Assembly: GCF_003417465.1 (NCBI RefSeq)
Contig: NZ_QVMV01000028.1
Location: forward strand, 62,001-126,000
Origin: Wenzhouxiangella sp. 15190
GTDB taxonomy: Bacteria > Pseudomonadota > Gammaproteobacteria > Xanthomonadales > Wenzhouxiangellaceae
DNA: 64,000 nt
Direction: 5' to 3'
Shown here: piece after piece, positions 1-8,054 of the stretch
Layout: each line of letters starts with the position of its first letter
Numbering within the stretch: the stretch's first letter is position 1
Notes under the pieces: model-generated
What the model saw: the letters and a program-made list of their open reading frames with translations, nothing else
Told to the model about the DNA's origin: nothing
Database searches by the model: none
Made by a program: the position numbers and the translations under genes

Positions 1-2
1 AC

Positions 3-125
3 GCCGACCAGCCCGACTTCCACACCATCGCCAAGACTGCGAAACAACCCCTGCGCGACATGGAATACGAGCAGCTATGCCCGGGTTCCGACGCGCTCAC
101 ATCACTGCAGGATCGCCTGCGCTGA
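3..125 (+). CDS. C-terminal end of an unidentified protein (cut by window edge)
   Basis: An open frame runs in from the left edge and ends at a TGA at 123-125, leaving 40 visible residues that finish in SLQDRLR. The piece is acidic and soluble-looking, with no membrane segment and no motif I can assign. It converges on the EAL-domain gene, whose stop lies 55 bases further on. The short length prevents a family call; the frame itself is supported only by codon composition and the clean stop, so confidence is moderate. Confidence 0.45.
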   Translation, partial: ADQPDFHTIAKTAKQPLRDMEYEQLCPGSDALTSLQDRLR

Positions 126-179
126 AGCATCGCAGCCGCGGCCGGTGGGCATGCGAACCGGGCGCAAGCGGCAGCGGCA

Positions 180-2942
180 CTACTGGTTGTCCGGTCGCCT
201 GACCGGAAGTTCCGGGTGGTTTTTCAACAGCCAGGGTATGTCTTCCAAATCCATGGGCGGGCTGAAGTAGTAACCTTGCGCTTCCGGGCAACCCGCGTTC
301 TTCAGGAATTCCAGTTGATCCGTGCGCTCGATTCCCTCGGCCACGACGCCCATGCCGAGGCGCTGCGCCAGGTCGATGACCGAACTGACGATGCTGGCGT
401 CGGACTCGTCTCGGGGCAGGCCGCTGATGAAGGACTTGTCCAGTTTGACGAAGTCCACCGGGAATTGCTTGAGGTAGGCCAGAGATGAATAGCCCGTCCC
501 GAAATCGTCCACCGCGATCATGATGCCCATATCCCGCAGACTCTGCAGCAGTTGCACGGTCCAGTCCGGATCCATGACCAGCACGCTCTCGGTGATCTCC
601 ACCCGGATCTCTCGCCCCTCCACGCGGTGGCGTTGCATGGATGTCCGTATCGCTTCCAACAACCCCGGATCCTGGAACTGGATGGATGAGAAATTGACAG
701 CGACCCAGCCGAAGGGAACACCATCGGTACGCCACTCGGCAATCTGCCGGCAGGTCTCCTCGAAAACCCAGGCGCCCAGCTCGATGATCATGCCGTTATC
801 CTCGGCTACCCCAATGAAGTTGTTCGGGGGCACCAGGCCGAGTTCGGGATTGTTCCAGCGCACCAGGGCCTCCAGTCCGATGACCCGGCTGTTCGACAGC
901 CACACGGAGGGCTGGAAATGGAGCAGGAACTCCCGGTTGTCGAGCCCGCTGCGGAGCTGGCGCTCGATGAGGAGTTGATACTCCAGCTGTTCGGTCATTT
1001 CCGGAGTGAACACTACAATCTCGCCGCGACCCCTGTGCTTGGCCTCGCGCATGGCCACGTCGGCCTTGCGGAGAAGTTCGTCCAGGTTGGTGCCGTGCTC
1101 CGGCGACAGGGTGATACCGGCACAGACGGTGGGATGAATGGGGAGCTGCTCGATCCGAATGGGGGCGGTCAGACGCGCCATTCGCTCATGGATGATCTCG
1201 ACAGCCTGATCGGTATCGGAAACATCTCCAACTACCATCACGAAGTCGTCGCCGATCAACCGGGCCACGTAATCGTCGCCTTCACAGACTTTTCTCAGAC
1301 GCCGAGCCAGCTCCTCGATCAACTGGTCACCCACCACATGGCCGAAGGCATTGTTCACGGTCTTTAGGCGGTCAAGATTCATGAGGGCAAGGGCCCGGTT
1401 CGAACTCGTTCCGGATTCGTCGGAAACCTTCCCACTCTGAAACCAGTCTCTCAGGGCCTCCCGATTGGGCAAACCGGTAAGGGGATCGTGGTAGGAGAGG
1501 TAATCGACCTTGCGCTCGTAGTCGCGCAGCTGGGATATGTCTTCGAAATTCACCACCAGGTAGGGATCGCCCCCGTGAGGATCCTGTACTTCACTGACGG
1601 CGGCCCGCGACACGAACACGCGGCCCGCCATGGACTGCTGTAGCAGCTCACCGCGCCAATGGCCCTTGGCCTGGATCCCCTGGCGGATGTGATCTTCCTG
1701 CTGCTCGACTTCCAGGAACGGGGGCCGGCTGCCAATGGCGTCATCCCGTTCGCAGCCGATTAGACGCGTGTAGGCTTGATTGACGTCCAGGATCACGAAA
1801 TCCGCGTCGCAAATCATCATTGCCTCGTCGGCGCCACGGAAAGCGGCGGCCACGAGTTCGAGCTGGCGCTCGCTTTCCAGGCGGTCGCTGATGTCGCGTG
1901 CCACGACAAAGGCCTGCGCTTCTCCTCCCGGACTCTGGAAGCGCGCGCTGGTCATGTCCACCGGAATCGAAGTGCCGTCGGCGCGCCTGAATCGTATCGT
2001 TGCTCGAGCACGGCCGGTTCGCTCGCGCTCGGAGAGGGATGCTTCCAGAGCCGGGTCGGAACTGTCCACGACACCATCACGTCCCCGCTCGATGATCTCG
2101 GCTTCCGACAGCTCGAGTGCGGTTTCGGCAGCCGGATTGGCCGCCTCGATGGCACCATCGGGCCGCGTCAGGAACACCATGTCCGGACTATTCTCGAAAA
2201 GCGCCCGGAAACGTGCCTCGCTGGCCGCGATCCGCTGATGGGCTGTCTCTGCCCTGGAAATATAGAATCGCAACAGCAGGAACAGGGTGATGCTCGCAAA
2301 AAGCGTCAGGAGCAGGCTTTCCACCAGGTGCTTGCCAAACTCGGCGGGCAGGATCTCTTGGCTCACTACCACCTCGTAGAAGTCCAGGATCAGGGACAGG
2401 CACAGTAATACGACGCCGAACAGCGCGGCGACGCGAAAAGGATGAACCTGTATCTCGCTCCGGGCAGTCGAAGCGGTAACGGGCTGGTCCTCGATGAGCT
2501 TGGTAACCACGAAGATGAGGAACGCCGAGACTGCGACAAAGGCGGAGCCCTTGAGCATCTGTGCCCACATCCCCTCGCGGGTCAACTGGTCCATGTTGAA
2601 CAGGTAGAGGTCCGAGCCGACGATCCAGGCCAGACCCAGCACGAGATACGCCAGGGCGACCAGCACGGGCAGCCAATGCCGCCGGATGGGCAGGTATTGC
2701 ACCAATAGGTACACCGCCAGCGCCGAGAGCCCGACGAACAGGCTACCCTTGGTCACTTCTTCCACGAACGCGCTCTGGGCCAGGGCGCCGGTAAACAGCA
2801 GGAAGGCATCCGATCCCAGGATCCACAGGAGCCCTACCACCAGGTAGACGAACGCGATTCGGAGGCCGGATCGGGATGAACCTGCGAGCCGTCCCGACAG
2901 CTTCCGTCGCCCCCTTCGTATTCGCGATTCACCATGAGGCAT
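180..2942 (-). CDS. Membrane PAS-PAS-GGDEF(degenerate)-EAL c-di-GMP phosphodiesterase
   Basis: A cyclic-di-GMP signalling protein, predicted to hydrolyse c-di-GMP at the inner membrane. From the chosen ATG (920 aa): about six membrane segments within residues 27-235, PAS domains at about 250-365 and 370-490, GGDEF at about 495-660 and EAL at about 675-915. The GGDEF signature reads IGDDF, so diguanylate cyclase activity is unlikely. The EAL domain keeps EALVRW, the ITES glutamate, DDFGTGYSS, the VKLDKSF lysine and AEGIE, so phosphodiesterase activity is expected. The first two membrane hairpins are repeats of each other: each has a Y-x3-G-x2-WI-x-GSD signature. The frame extends to an ATG at 3053, but those 37 residues look non-coding and are poor in domain features, so MPHGESR is preferred as the start. 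No operon partner is adjacent. Confidence 0.88.
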   Translation of the reverse strand: MPHGESRIRRGRRKLSGRLAGSSRSGLRIAFVYLVVGLLWILGSDAFLLFTGALAQSAFVEEVTKGSLFVGLSALAVYLLVQYLPIRRHWLPVLVALAYLVLGLAWIVGSDLYLFNMDQLTREGMWAQMLKGSAFVAVSAFLIFVVTKLIEDQPVTASTARSEIQVHPFRVAALFGVVLLCLSLILDFYEVVVSQEILPAEFGKHLVESLLLTLFASITLFLLLRFYISRAETAHQRIAASEARFRALFENSPDMVFLTRPDGAIEAANPAAETALELSEAEIIERGRDGVVDSSDPALEASLSERERTGRARATIRFRRADGTSIPVDMTSARFQSPGGEAQAFVVARDISDRLESERQLELVAAAFRGADEAMMICDADFVILDVNQAYTRLIGCERDDAIGSRPPFLEVEQQEDHIRQGIQAKGHWRGELLQQSMAGRVFVSRAAVSEVQDPHGGDPYLVVNFEDISQLRDYERKVDYLSYHDPLTGLPNREALRDWFQSGKVSDESGTSSNRALALMNLDRLKTVNNAFGHVVGDQLIEELARRLRKVCEGDDYVARLIGDDFVMVVGDVSDTDQAVEIIHERMARLTAPIRIEQLPIHPTVCAGITLSPEHGTNLDELLRKADVAMREAKHRGRGEIVVFTPEMTEQLEYQLLIERQLRSGLDNREFLLHFQPSVWLSNSRVIGLEALVRWNNPELGLVPPNNFIGVAEDNGMIIELGAWVFEETCRQIAEWRTDGVPFGWVAVNFSSIQFQDPGLLEAIRTSMQRHRVEGREIRVEITESVLVMDPDWTVQLLQSLRDMGIMIAVDDFGTGYSSLAYLKQFPVDFVKLDKSFISGLPRDESDASIVSSVIDLAQRLGMGVVAEGIERTDQLEFLKNAGCPEAQGYYFSPPMDLEDIPWLLKNHPELPVRRPDNQ

Positions 2943-3176
2943 TTTCAACTGTCCTGACGGAAGCCGTGGAACTTTCCAACGCTGGCTGCCCGATTGCGCG
3001 CATGGCCTTCCAATCGCGCCGACACTCGAGATGGCACCACTGTACCAGAGCATGTAATTGAATGAATCTTCCAGTCGCTGGTTCCTTGAACGCCAAAAAG
3101 GCAGTCAGTAAGCTGGTTCTAAAACTCGCCGACAGGCGGAGGACGGGATATGGAATTCATGCCGCATGGCCAATGC

Positions 3177-3434
3177 TACCTTTGGACATCTTGGCTCGTC
3201 CTCCCGGGCTTGCACGGCCTAGAAGCACTCGAGTAGTTACGCGCCAATCCCGCCACGCAGTACCTTCCGGTGGTCATCCTGACCTCATCCGCTGAGCAGG
3301 AAGACATGTTTGGAAGCTACGAGCGAGGCGCCAACAGTTTCATCCGCAAGCCGGTGGATTTCGAGAAATTCAGCGAGGCCGTACGCCAATTGCAACTCTA
3401 CTGGCTTGTTCTCAACGAATCGCCGTTCAAGTAG
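3177..3434 (+). pseudogene. Decayed response-regulator receiver domain
   Basis: Within the 468-base gap 3054-3521, the frame from 3237 to a TAG at 3432-3434 encodes the end of a CheY-like receiver: [12 protein letters not shown] (beta4 with the Thr/Ser), then [12 protein letters not shown] (the conserved Lys-Pro), then the alpha5 helix ending in [12 protein letters not shown]. In the same frame just upstream, LPGLHGLEALE matches the loop after the phospho-acceptor strand but is interrupted by a TAG at 3234-3236. The preceding LDIL strand is visible only in another frame, implying a frameshift near 3185-3200. The N-terminal third is not recognisable. Kinase-paired single-domain regulators normally have about 140 residues. 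The rest of the gap (3054-3176 and 3435-3521) shows nothing I can assign. Confidence 0.7.
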
Positions 3435-3521
3435 TTCCAAAAGGTCCAGAGCGAGGCAGCGGCATCACCGAAGGAGCGGCTGCGCTGACACGGGTCGTTC
3501 TACCGTGCCCGCCTCAAGCCT

Positions 3522-5165
3522 TCATTCAAAGTCCCGGGGACGGATCATATCGGGCTTGAGAAAGTCCTTTTCGCCGGTATTGGCATGGTCACCGAGCACG
3601 TGTCCATCGGTTTCCCGCGTCTGCCCATAGCGTGAGTGCTGATGGAAGGTCGGGCCGTACAGTTCGCGAGTCTCGGCGACGTCACCCGTGTAGCGGGGAT
3701 CCTGCGGCCGCTCCTGACTGTTCAGGTAATAGGCGACATTCCAGGCTTCCTGATCGCTCAGCGAGTTGGGTTGCCCCAGTGGCATGTTCGACTTGATAAA
3801 ACCCGCTGCAGTGAACAGTCGAACGATACCCGCACCCCAATTATTGGACAGATCGCCCCAGGGCGCGGGGAAGACGGTGCGCCCATCCAGCTGCAGTCCA
3901 TTGCCATCTTCACCGTGGCAGACTGCGCAATTTGCCTCGAAAGTCTCCTTGCCCCGCTCGTAACTGACTTCCTCGGGACGTTCCGGGGCAGGGTAGCCAC
4001 GGCCGTAGATGGGGTGGGCCGGATACATGGGCACACCGGTCGCCATCCAGCGGTGATAGGCGACCAGGGCGAGCATGTCGTCACTGCCGTAGGCGGGCGG
4101 CTTGCCGTTCATCGAGTAGGTGAAGCAACCGGCAATGCGTTCCTCCAGGTTGTTGACATGATCGTTCTTGCCGCGGAAATCCGGCAGAACGACGGCAGCC
4201 GGCCAGGTCGGCCCGCTGAAGGGCAGACGGCCATCGCCCAGATGACAGCTCGAGCAGTTCATGGCGTTGAATACATTCTCGCCGCGTAGTTGCTGGGTGT
4301 TGGTGAACAGATCATGCCCCCGTCGAATCACCCGCTTGAGTTCTGGATGCAGGTCGGTATCGGCCAATTCATCGATAGTGGGCGGGATGTGCACCAGTTC
4401 ATTGTCTTCGGGTGCCGGAAAACCCAACTCGGTCAGTGTGGCGACATATTGCTCGGTGTCTTGCTCGGCAAGCGCACCGGTGGAACCGGCAGCCGCTGAA
4501 ACCGGGGCGGACTCTTCCTGGCTGGTTCCGGGATCCTGCCTCGACAGCCATGCGGCAACCGCACGAATATCCTCTTCGCGCATCCTGCGCGCCATGGTTC
4601 CCATCAGGTCCTGGGGATCATTGTCCCGCGTACCGTCCTGCCAGGCCCGCAACTGGCTTTCGATATAGCCGGCATGCTGTCCGGCGATACCGGGAAAGGT
4701 CGTACCGGCTCCCCGGTTTTCCGGCCCGTGACAACTGTTGCAGGAGACGAGGTAAACCGACCAGTCACCACGCAATGCGATCATCTCGCCGCGTTCCAGC
4801 AGCGCTTCATCCGCATCCCCACCACCCTGGCCGGGCGTCGGCGTCATCTGGCTGTAGAAGGCAGCCAGATCCGCAATCTGTTGATCATCCAATCCGCTCA
4901 CGAAAGGCGCCATCGACGCATTGCTTCTTGCACCGGATTTGAAATCATGCAGCTGCCTGGCAATGTAGCCGGCATCCAGTCCGGCCAGGCGCGGCCAGGA
5001 TTCTCCGCCTTCGATATGCTTGCCGCTGCCATCGGCCTGATGGCACGCGGCGCACGCCGCAGCGGCCTGCTCACCACGCGCGGGGTCACCGGCCGGTTGG
5101 CCAGGCCCCGGGCCAGCAAGCGCAATCAGCCCCGCAAAGAGTACGAAAGGAACCGGTTTCAACAT
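3522..5165 (-). CDS. tsdBA: Tetraheme cytochrome c, TsdB-TsdA fusion (thiosulfate dehydrogenase)
   Basis: A secreted c-type cytochrome of 547 aa with four CxxCH heme sites: CAACH (about residue 36), CNSCH (140), CSSCH (301) and CAVCH (412). The first two lie in a c4-like diheme half that resembles TsdB, an electron acceptor. The last two lie in a half that resembles TsdA, which oxidises two thiosulfates to tetrathionate (or the reverse) in the periplasm. The TsdA signature ERIAGCF followed by SMNGKPP supplies the cysteine that ligates the active-site heme in that family. The start at 5165 gives a clean signal peptide (MLKPVPFVLFAGLIALAGP); an upstream ATG at 5189 would add eight residues before it. 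Divergent from nrdJ, with an FNR-like site in between. Direction of catalysis cannot be read from sequence. Confidence 0.82.
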   Translation of the reverse strand: MLKPVPFVLFAGLIALAGPGPGQPAGDPARGEQAAAACAACHQADGSGKHIEGGESWPRLAGLDAGYIARQLHDFKSGARSNASMAPFVSGLDDQQIADLAAFYSQMTPTPGQGGGDADEALLERGEMIALRGDWSVYLVSCNSCHGPENRGAGTTFPGIAGQHAGYIESQLRAWQDGTRDNDPQDLMGTMARRMREEDIRAVAAWLSRQDPGTSQEESAPVSAAAGSTGALAEQDTEQYVATLTELGFPAPEDNELVHIPPTIDELADTDLHPELKRVIRRGHDLFTNTQQLRGENVFNAMNCSSCHLGDGRLPFSGPTWPAAVVLPDFRGKNDHVNNLEERIAGCFTYSMNGKPPAYGSDDMLALVAYHRWMATGVPMYPAHPIYGRGYPAPERPEEVSYERGKETFEANCAVCHGEDGNGLQLDGRTVFPAPWGDLSNNWGAGIVRLFTAAGFIKSNMPLGQPNSLSDQEAWNVAYYLNSQERPQDPRYTGDVAETRELYGPTFHQHSRYGQTRETDGHVLGDHANTGEKDFLKPDMIRPRDFE

Positions 5166-5237
5166 CTCTGATCGTCCTGCCGCCGGCAAAGGGCATGTTC
5201 ATGTTTGCATTCTGGACCCGGGGTTCGGCATTCCGGC

Positions 5238-5251
5238 TTGATGCAGGTCAA
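5238..5251. promoter_or_regulatory. FNR/ANR-type box between tsdBA and nrdJ
   Basis: TTGATGCAGGTCAA matches the FNR/ANR consensus TTGATnnnnATCAA at nine of ten defined bases. It sits in the divergent gap, about 79 bases before the tsdBA start and 93 before the nrdJ start, and could serve either gene. The same core recurs at 7981 and 17974. Confidence 0.65.
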
Positions 5252-5337
5252 GGGAAAGGCAGATAGCGCGTTCCGACCGTTTGCCCGAGGCGTCGTCGCG
5301 GCGCATGATGGTCGGGACATCCCCGGGGCAGGAGCGT

Positions 5338-7056
5338 ATGTCGCCGACTCTGGACACCGAAATCGCAGCGCATATATGGGCCACCCGATACCAGGCCGCG
5401 GGCGAAGACGATGTGGGCGCAACGCTCGATCGGGTGGCTCGCGCGGCAGCATCGGTCGAGCCATCCGATCGGCCGGGCTGGGCGCGCCGCTTTCGCCAGC
5501 TCATGGAGGACTTGCGATTCATGCCGGCCGGCCGAATCCTCGCCGGCGCCGGCGTCGACCGTCGCGTCACCCTGTTCAACTGCTTCGTGATGGGCCAATT
5601 GGAGGACTCGCTGCAAGCCATCTTCCGCAGCCTGGGCGAGAGCGCCATGACGCTGCAGCACGGCGGCGGGATCGGCCTGGATTTCTCTTCCTTGCGACCA
5701 GCGGGTTGGGTCGCGAAGGATAGCGGCACGGTCGCATCCGGACCGGTGTCGTTCATTCGCGTGTGGGATGCGATGTCCGAAGCGATGCAGTCGGGCGGTA
5801 ACCGCCGCGGCGCCATGATGGCGACACTGCGCTGTGACCACCCCGACATCGAGGCCTTCATCAAGGCCAAGAACCGGCCGGACGTGCTGTCGCACTGCAA
5901 CCTGTCGGTCCAGGTCACCGACGCGTTCATTCATGCCGTACAGCATGATCTGCCCTGGTCCCTGCGTTTTCCCGCCGGCGGCGATGGGCGCGAACACGCC
6001 CGGGTGTCGGCGCGGGCGCTCTGGGCGAAGCTCGCCGCGACCGCCGCCGAAGCGAGCGAACCTGGCGTTCTGTTCGTCGACACCATCAACCGGGAGAACA
6101 ACCTGGCCTATCGTGAATGGATCAGTGCGACCAACCCCTGCGGCGAGGTGCCGCTGCCGGCCTGGGGAGCGTGCAACCTGGGCTCGATCAACCTGACGCA
6201 CTTCGTCAAGCGGGCGTTCACGGCGCAGGCGGCCCTCGACTTCGACGGCATCGGCGAAACGGCGGCACTGGCCGTTCGCCTGCTCGACAACGTGATCGAC
6301 GTCTCCCGATTCCCGCTGGCGGCTCAGGCGCGGGAAGCCCGGTCTACCCGGCGAGTCGGGCTGGGCGTTACCGGCCTGGCCGATGCCCTGATCATGCTCG
6401 GCCTGCGCTACGACCAAACGCCGGCCCGGGACGCGGCAAGGGAAGTACTCGAATGCATGCGCGATCGAGCTTACCGCGCCTCGGTCGAACTGGCGAGCGA
6501 GAAGGGTGCCTTCCCTGCGCTCGACGTGGACGCCTATCTCGAACGCCCCTTCATTCGACGGCTTGACCGGGAACTGCAGCAAGACATCCGGCGTTTCGGC
6601 ATACGAAACAGTCACTCGCTCTCCATCGCGCCGACCGGCACCATCAGCCTGCTTGCAGGTAACATCTCCAGCGGCATCGAACCTGTCTATGCGCCGACGT
6701 TTTCACGCACCGTTCGAACCGGAGAGCAAGACGCGCGGTTCGAACTGGAGGACGCTGCCTGCAGGCGCTGGCGTCTTTCGGGCCTCGAGGGTACGCCTGG
6801 CGCGCTGGTCGTCGCCGGTGACATCCGTCCCGAGGACCATCTGGCCATGCTCGCCGCGCTGCAGCCATTGGTCGACAACGGGATCTCCAAGACGATTCCG
6901 CTGGGCGACTCGGTCGAAGGGGAGGGCGTATCCGATCTATTCCTCAAAGCCCACGGCATGGGCCTCAAGGGCGTGACGGTGTATCGCACCGGCCATGTCC
7001 GCGGCAGCGTCGTGCAGCAATCGGACTGCGCTGCGTTAGGTGCTTGCGAATTATAG
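5338..7056 (+). CDS. nrdJ: Adenosylcobalamin-dependent (class II) ribonucleotide reductase, compact form
   Basis: Reduces ribonucleotides to deoxyribonucleotides with a cobalamin-generated thiyl radical and does not need oxygen. The 572-aa protein shows the substrate-site cysteines in order: FNCFV (about residue 81, redox Cys), NPCGEVPL (about 268, thiyl Cys with its Asn and Glu) and GACNLGSINL (partner redox Cys), then APTGTIS near 430. The C-terminus carries CAALGAC, which may act as the reducing dithiol. The ATG at 5338 is chosen because CAGGAG precedes it by five bases; the frame opens at 5281. The N-terminus shows no room for a full ATP cone. It is separate from the larger nrdJa/nrdJb enzyme at 18-21 kb. 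The upstream FNR-like site suggests use under low oxygen. Confidence 0.9.
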   Translation: MSPTLDTEIAAHIWATRYQAAGEDDVGATLDRVARAAASVEPSDRPGWARRFRQLMEDLRFMPAGRILAGAGVDRRVTLFNCFVMGQLEDSLQAIFRSLGESAMTLQHGGGIGLDFSSLRPAGWVAKDSGTVASGPVSFIRVWDAMSEAMQSGGNRRGAMMATLRCDHPDIEAFIKAKNRPDVLSHCNLSVQVTDAFIHAVQHDLPWSLRFPAGGDGREHARVSARALWAKLAATAAEASEPGVLFVDTINRENNLAYREWISATNPCGEVPLPAWGACNLGSINLTHFVKRAFTAQAALDFDGIGETAALAVRLLDNVIDVSRFPLAAQAREARSTRRVGLGVTGLADALIMLGLRYDQTPARDAAREVLECMRDRAYRASVELASEKGAFPALDVDAYLERPFIRRLDRELQQDIRRFGIRNSHSLSIAPTGTISLLAGNISSGIEPVYAPTFSRTVRTGEQDARFELEDAACRRWRLSGLEGTPGALVVAGDIRPEDHLAMLAALQPLVDNGISKTIPLGDSVEGEGVSDLFLKAHGMGLKGVTVYRTGHVRGSVVQQSDCAALGACEL

Positions 7057-7140
7057 ATCTCCAAGCGCCGGCGCTCGAAGACATGATAGCGCCGGGTGAA
7101 TGGTCGGCATGATTGTGGCGACCGTCGCGAGCACGTAGAA

Positions 7141-7167
7141 TGTGTACATATGCAAGTTGTATACACA
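7141..7167. promoter_or_regulatory. Probable VapB operator (inverted repeat)
   Basis: Imperfect inverted repeat with arms tgtgtacata and tgtatacaca around a 7-base centre, lying 10 bases before the vapB ATG. Type II antitoxins usually autoregulate through such palindromes over their own promoter; the assignment rests on position and symmetry. Confidence 0.5.
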
Positions 7168-7177
7168 CGGAGTCATT

Positions 7178-7372
7178 ATGAGAACCAACATCGTCATCGA
7201 TGACCAGCTGATGGCCGAGGCCATGAAGGCAACCGGCTGCAAGACCAAGAAGGAAGCCGTCGAGGAGGCGCTCAGGCTGCTGGTGCGGCGGAGCGAGCAG
7301 CAGGAAATCCGGAAATTGCGCGGACGCGTCCGCTGGGAAGGCGACCTCGAGGAAATGCGGGGCAGCAAATGA
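7178..7372 (+). CDS. vapB: VapB-type antitoxin
   Basis: A 64-aa protein with the N-terminal MRTNIVIDDQLM strand and a following helix typical of VapB antitoxins (the DUF2191-like group), then a charged C-terminal tail expected to wrap the toxin. It should neutralise VapC and repress the operon through the inverted repeat just upstream. The start at 7178 follows CGGAG at a good distance; the frame is open 12 codons further to an ATG inside the operator, which is unlikely to be used. Its stop overlaps the vapC start by four bases (ATGA). Confidence 0.85.
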   Translation: MRTNIVIDDQLMAEAMKATGCKTKKEAVEEALRLLVRRSEQQEIRKLRGRVRWEGDLEEMRGSK

Positions 7373-7770
7373 TACTGGTCGATACCAGCGTGTGGATCGA
7401 CTACCTCAACGGCACGGAGGATCCGCACACCGACGCGCTCGATGCCGGCATCGTGGACGGTATCGTGGCCATGGGGGATCTGATCTTTCTGGCGATTCTC
7501 CAGGGGATTCGCAATGACCGGGAATACGAGCTTACTCGCCGTAGCCTGGAGACCCTGGACCACTACGAGTTGTTTGGTACGGCGATGGTCGAAAAGTGCG
7601 CGGAGAATTTCCGTGCGCTGCGCAAGCGGGGCGTCACCATCCGCAAGACCGCGGATGTGATCATCGCGACGTTCTGCATCGAGCATCGGATGCCGCTGCT
7701 GTTCACGGACCGGGATTTCGTGCCTTTTGTGGAGCATCTGGGGCTGCGCCAGGCCCAACTGGATGTGTAG
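7369..7770 (+). CDS. vapC: VapC PIN-domain toxin with an altered active-site position
   Basis: A 133-aa PIN-domain protein, expected to cleave tRNA or other RNA using Mg2+. The first acidic residue is present in LVDTSVWIDYL (Asp5), and later acidic positions are present in KTADVIIA and FTDRDF. In this family the segment around GDLI is normally followed by a conserved glutamate (GDLIL-x-E-xLQG); here the codons read GDLIFLAILQG, with Ala42 where Glu is expected. This may weaken catalysis. The gene is translationally coupled to vapB. It ends 37 bases before the dif site, so it is the gene immediately flanking the terminus recombination site. Confidence 0.82.
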   Translation: MILVDTSVWIDYLNGTEDPHTDALDAGIVDGIVAMGDLIFLAILQGIRNDREYELTRRSLETLDHYELFGTAMVEKCAENFRALRKRGVTIRKTADVIIATFCIEHRMPLLFTDRDFVPFVEHLGLRQAQLDV

Positions 7771-7807
7771 CGGGGTGCTCTTTACTGGCTCTCTGCGCCC
7801 GTACAGT

Positions 7808-7835
7808 AGTTCGCATAATGTATATTATGTAAAGT
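7808..7835. other. dif: dif site for XerC/XerD chromosome dimer resolution
   Basis: The 28 bases consist of an XerC arm (agttcgcataa), the central hexamer tgtata and an XerD arm (ttatgtaaagt). Against the Escherichia coli dif site I count 24 of 28 identities, with the centre and both inner arms unchanged. It lies in the AT-richer gene-free gap 7771-8054 between vapC and uspA. Gene direction to the right is mainly leftward, as expected if replication approaches dif from the right. The rest of this gap holds no gene that I can see. Confidence 0.9.
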
Positions 7836-7980
7836 TACGGCTAAGGAGCCCATCGAGCCGGACTGAAAGCACTCTACTTGGATGCTCTTTCTTATATGCT
7901 TATTTTCCAATAGTTACGGACCTTTTTTAATCCTTTTTATCGCTCTGTACAGTTCCCTGCGCCTTCGGTGGGCTCACGGA

Positions 7981-7994
7981 CTGATTCAGGTCAA
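7981..7994. promoter_or_regulatory. FNR/ANR-type box upstream of uspA
   Basis: CTGATTCAGGTCAA, eight of ten matches to TTGATnnnnATCAA, centred about 67 bases before the uspA ATG. That is where a class II activator site at -41.5 would put the transcription start about 25 bases ahead of the gene. Confidence 0.55.
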
Positions 7995-8054
7995 CATGCC
8001 GCGGGGCCTTCCGTGTGACGCTTGGTGTGAATTCACCGCTACAAGGAAATCGTC

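Noticed and set aside
3310-3630. 106-codon frame on the plus strand in the pseudogene gap
   Set aside because: It overlaps the receiver remnant in the wrong frame; the homologous frame is the one ending at 3434.
5166-5337. Cobalamin riboswitch before nrdJ
   Set aside because: The gap is short and lacks the B12 box or the large folded leader that such a riboswitch needs.
5248-6615. 455-codon frame opposite nrdJ
   Set aside because: Antisense shadow over catalytic motifs of NrdJ.
7056-7835. vapBC as a mobile module between two dif-like sites
   Set aside because: Only one dif-like site is present; the region before vapB has no XerC/XerD arm pair.
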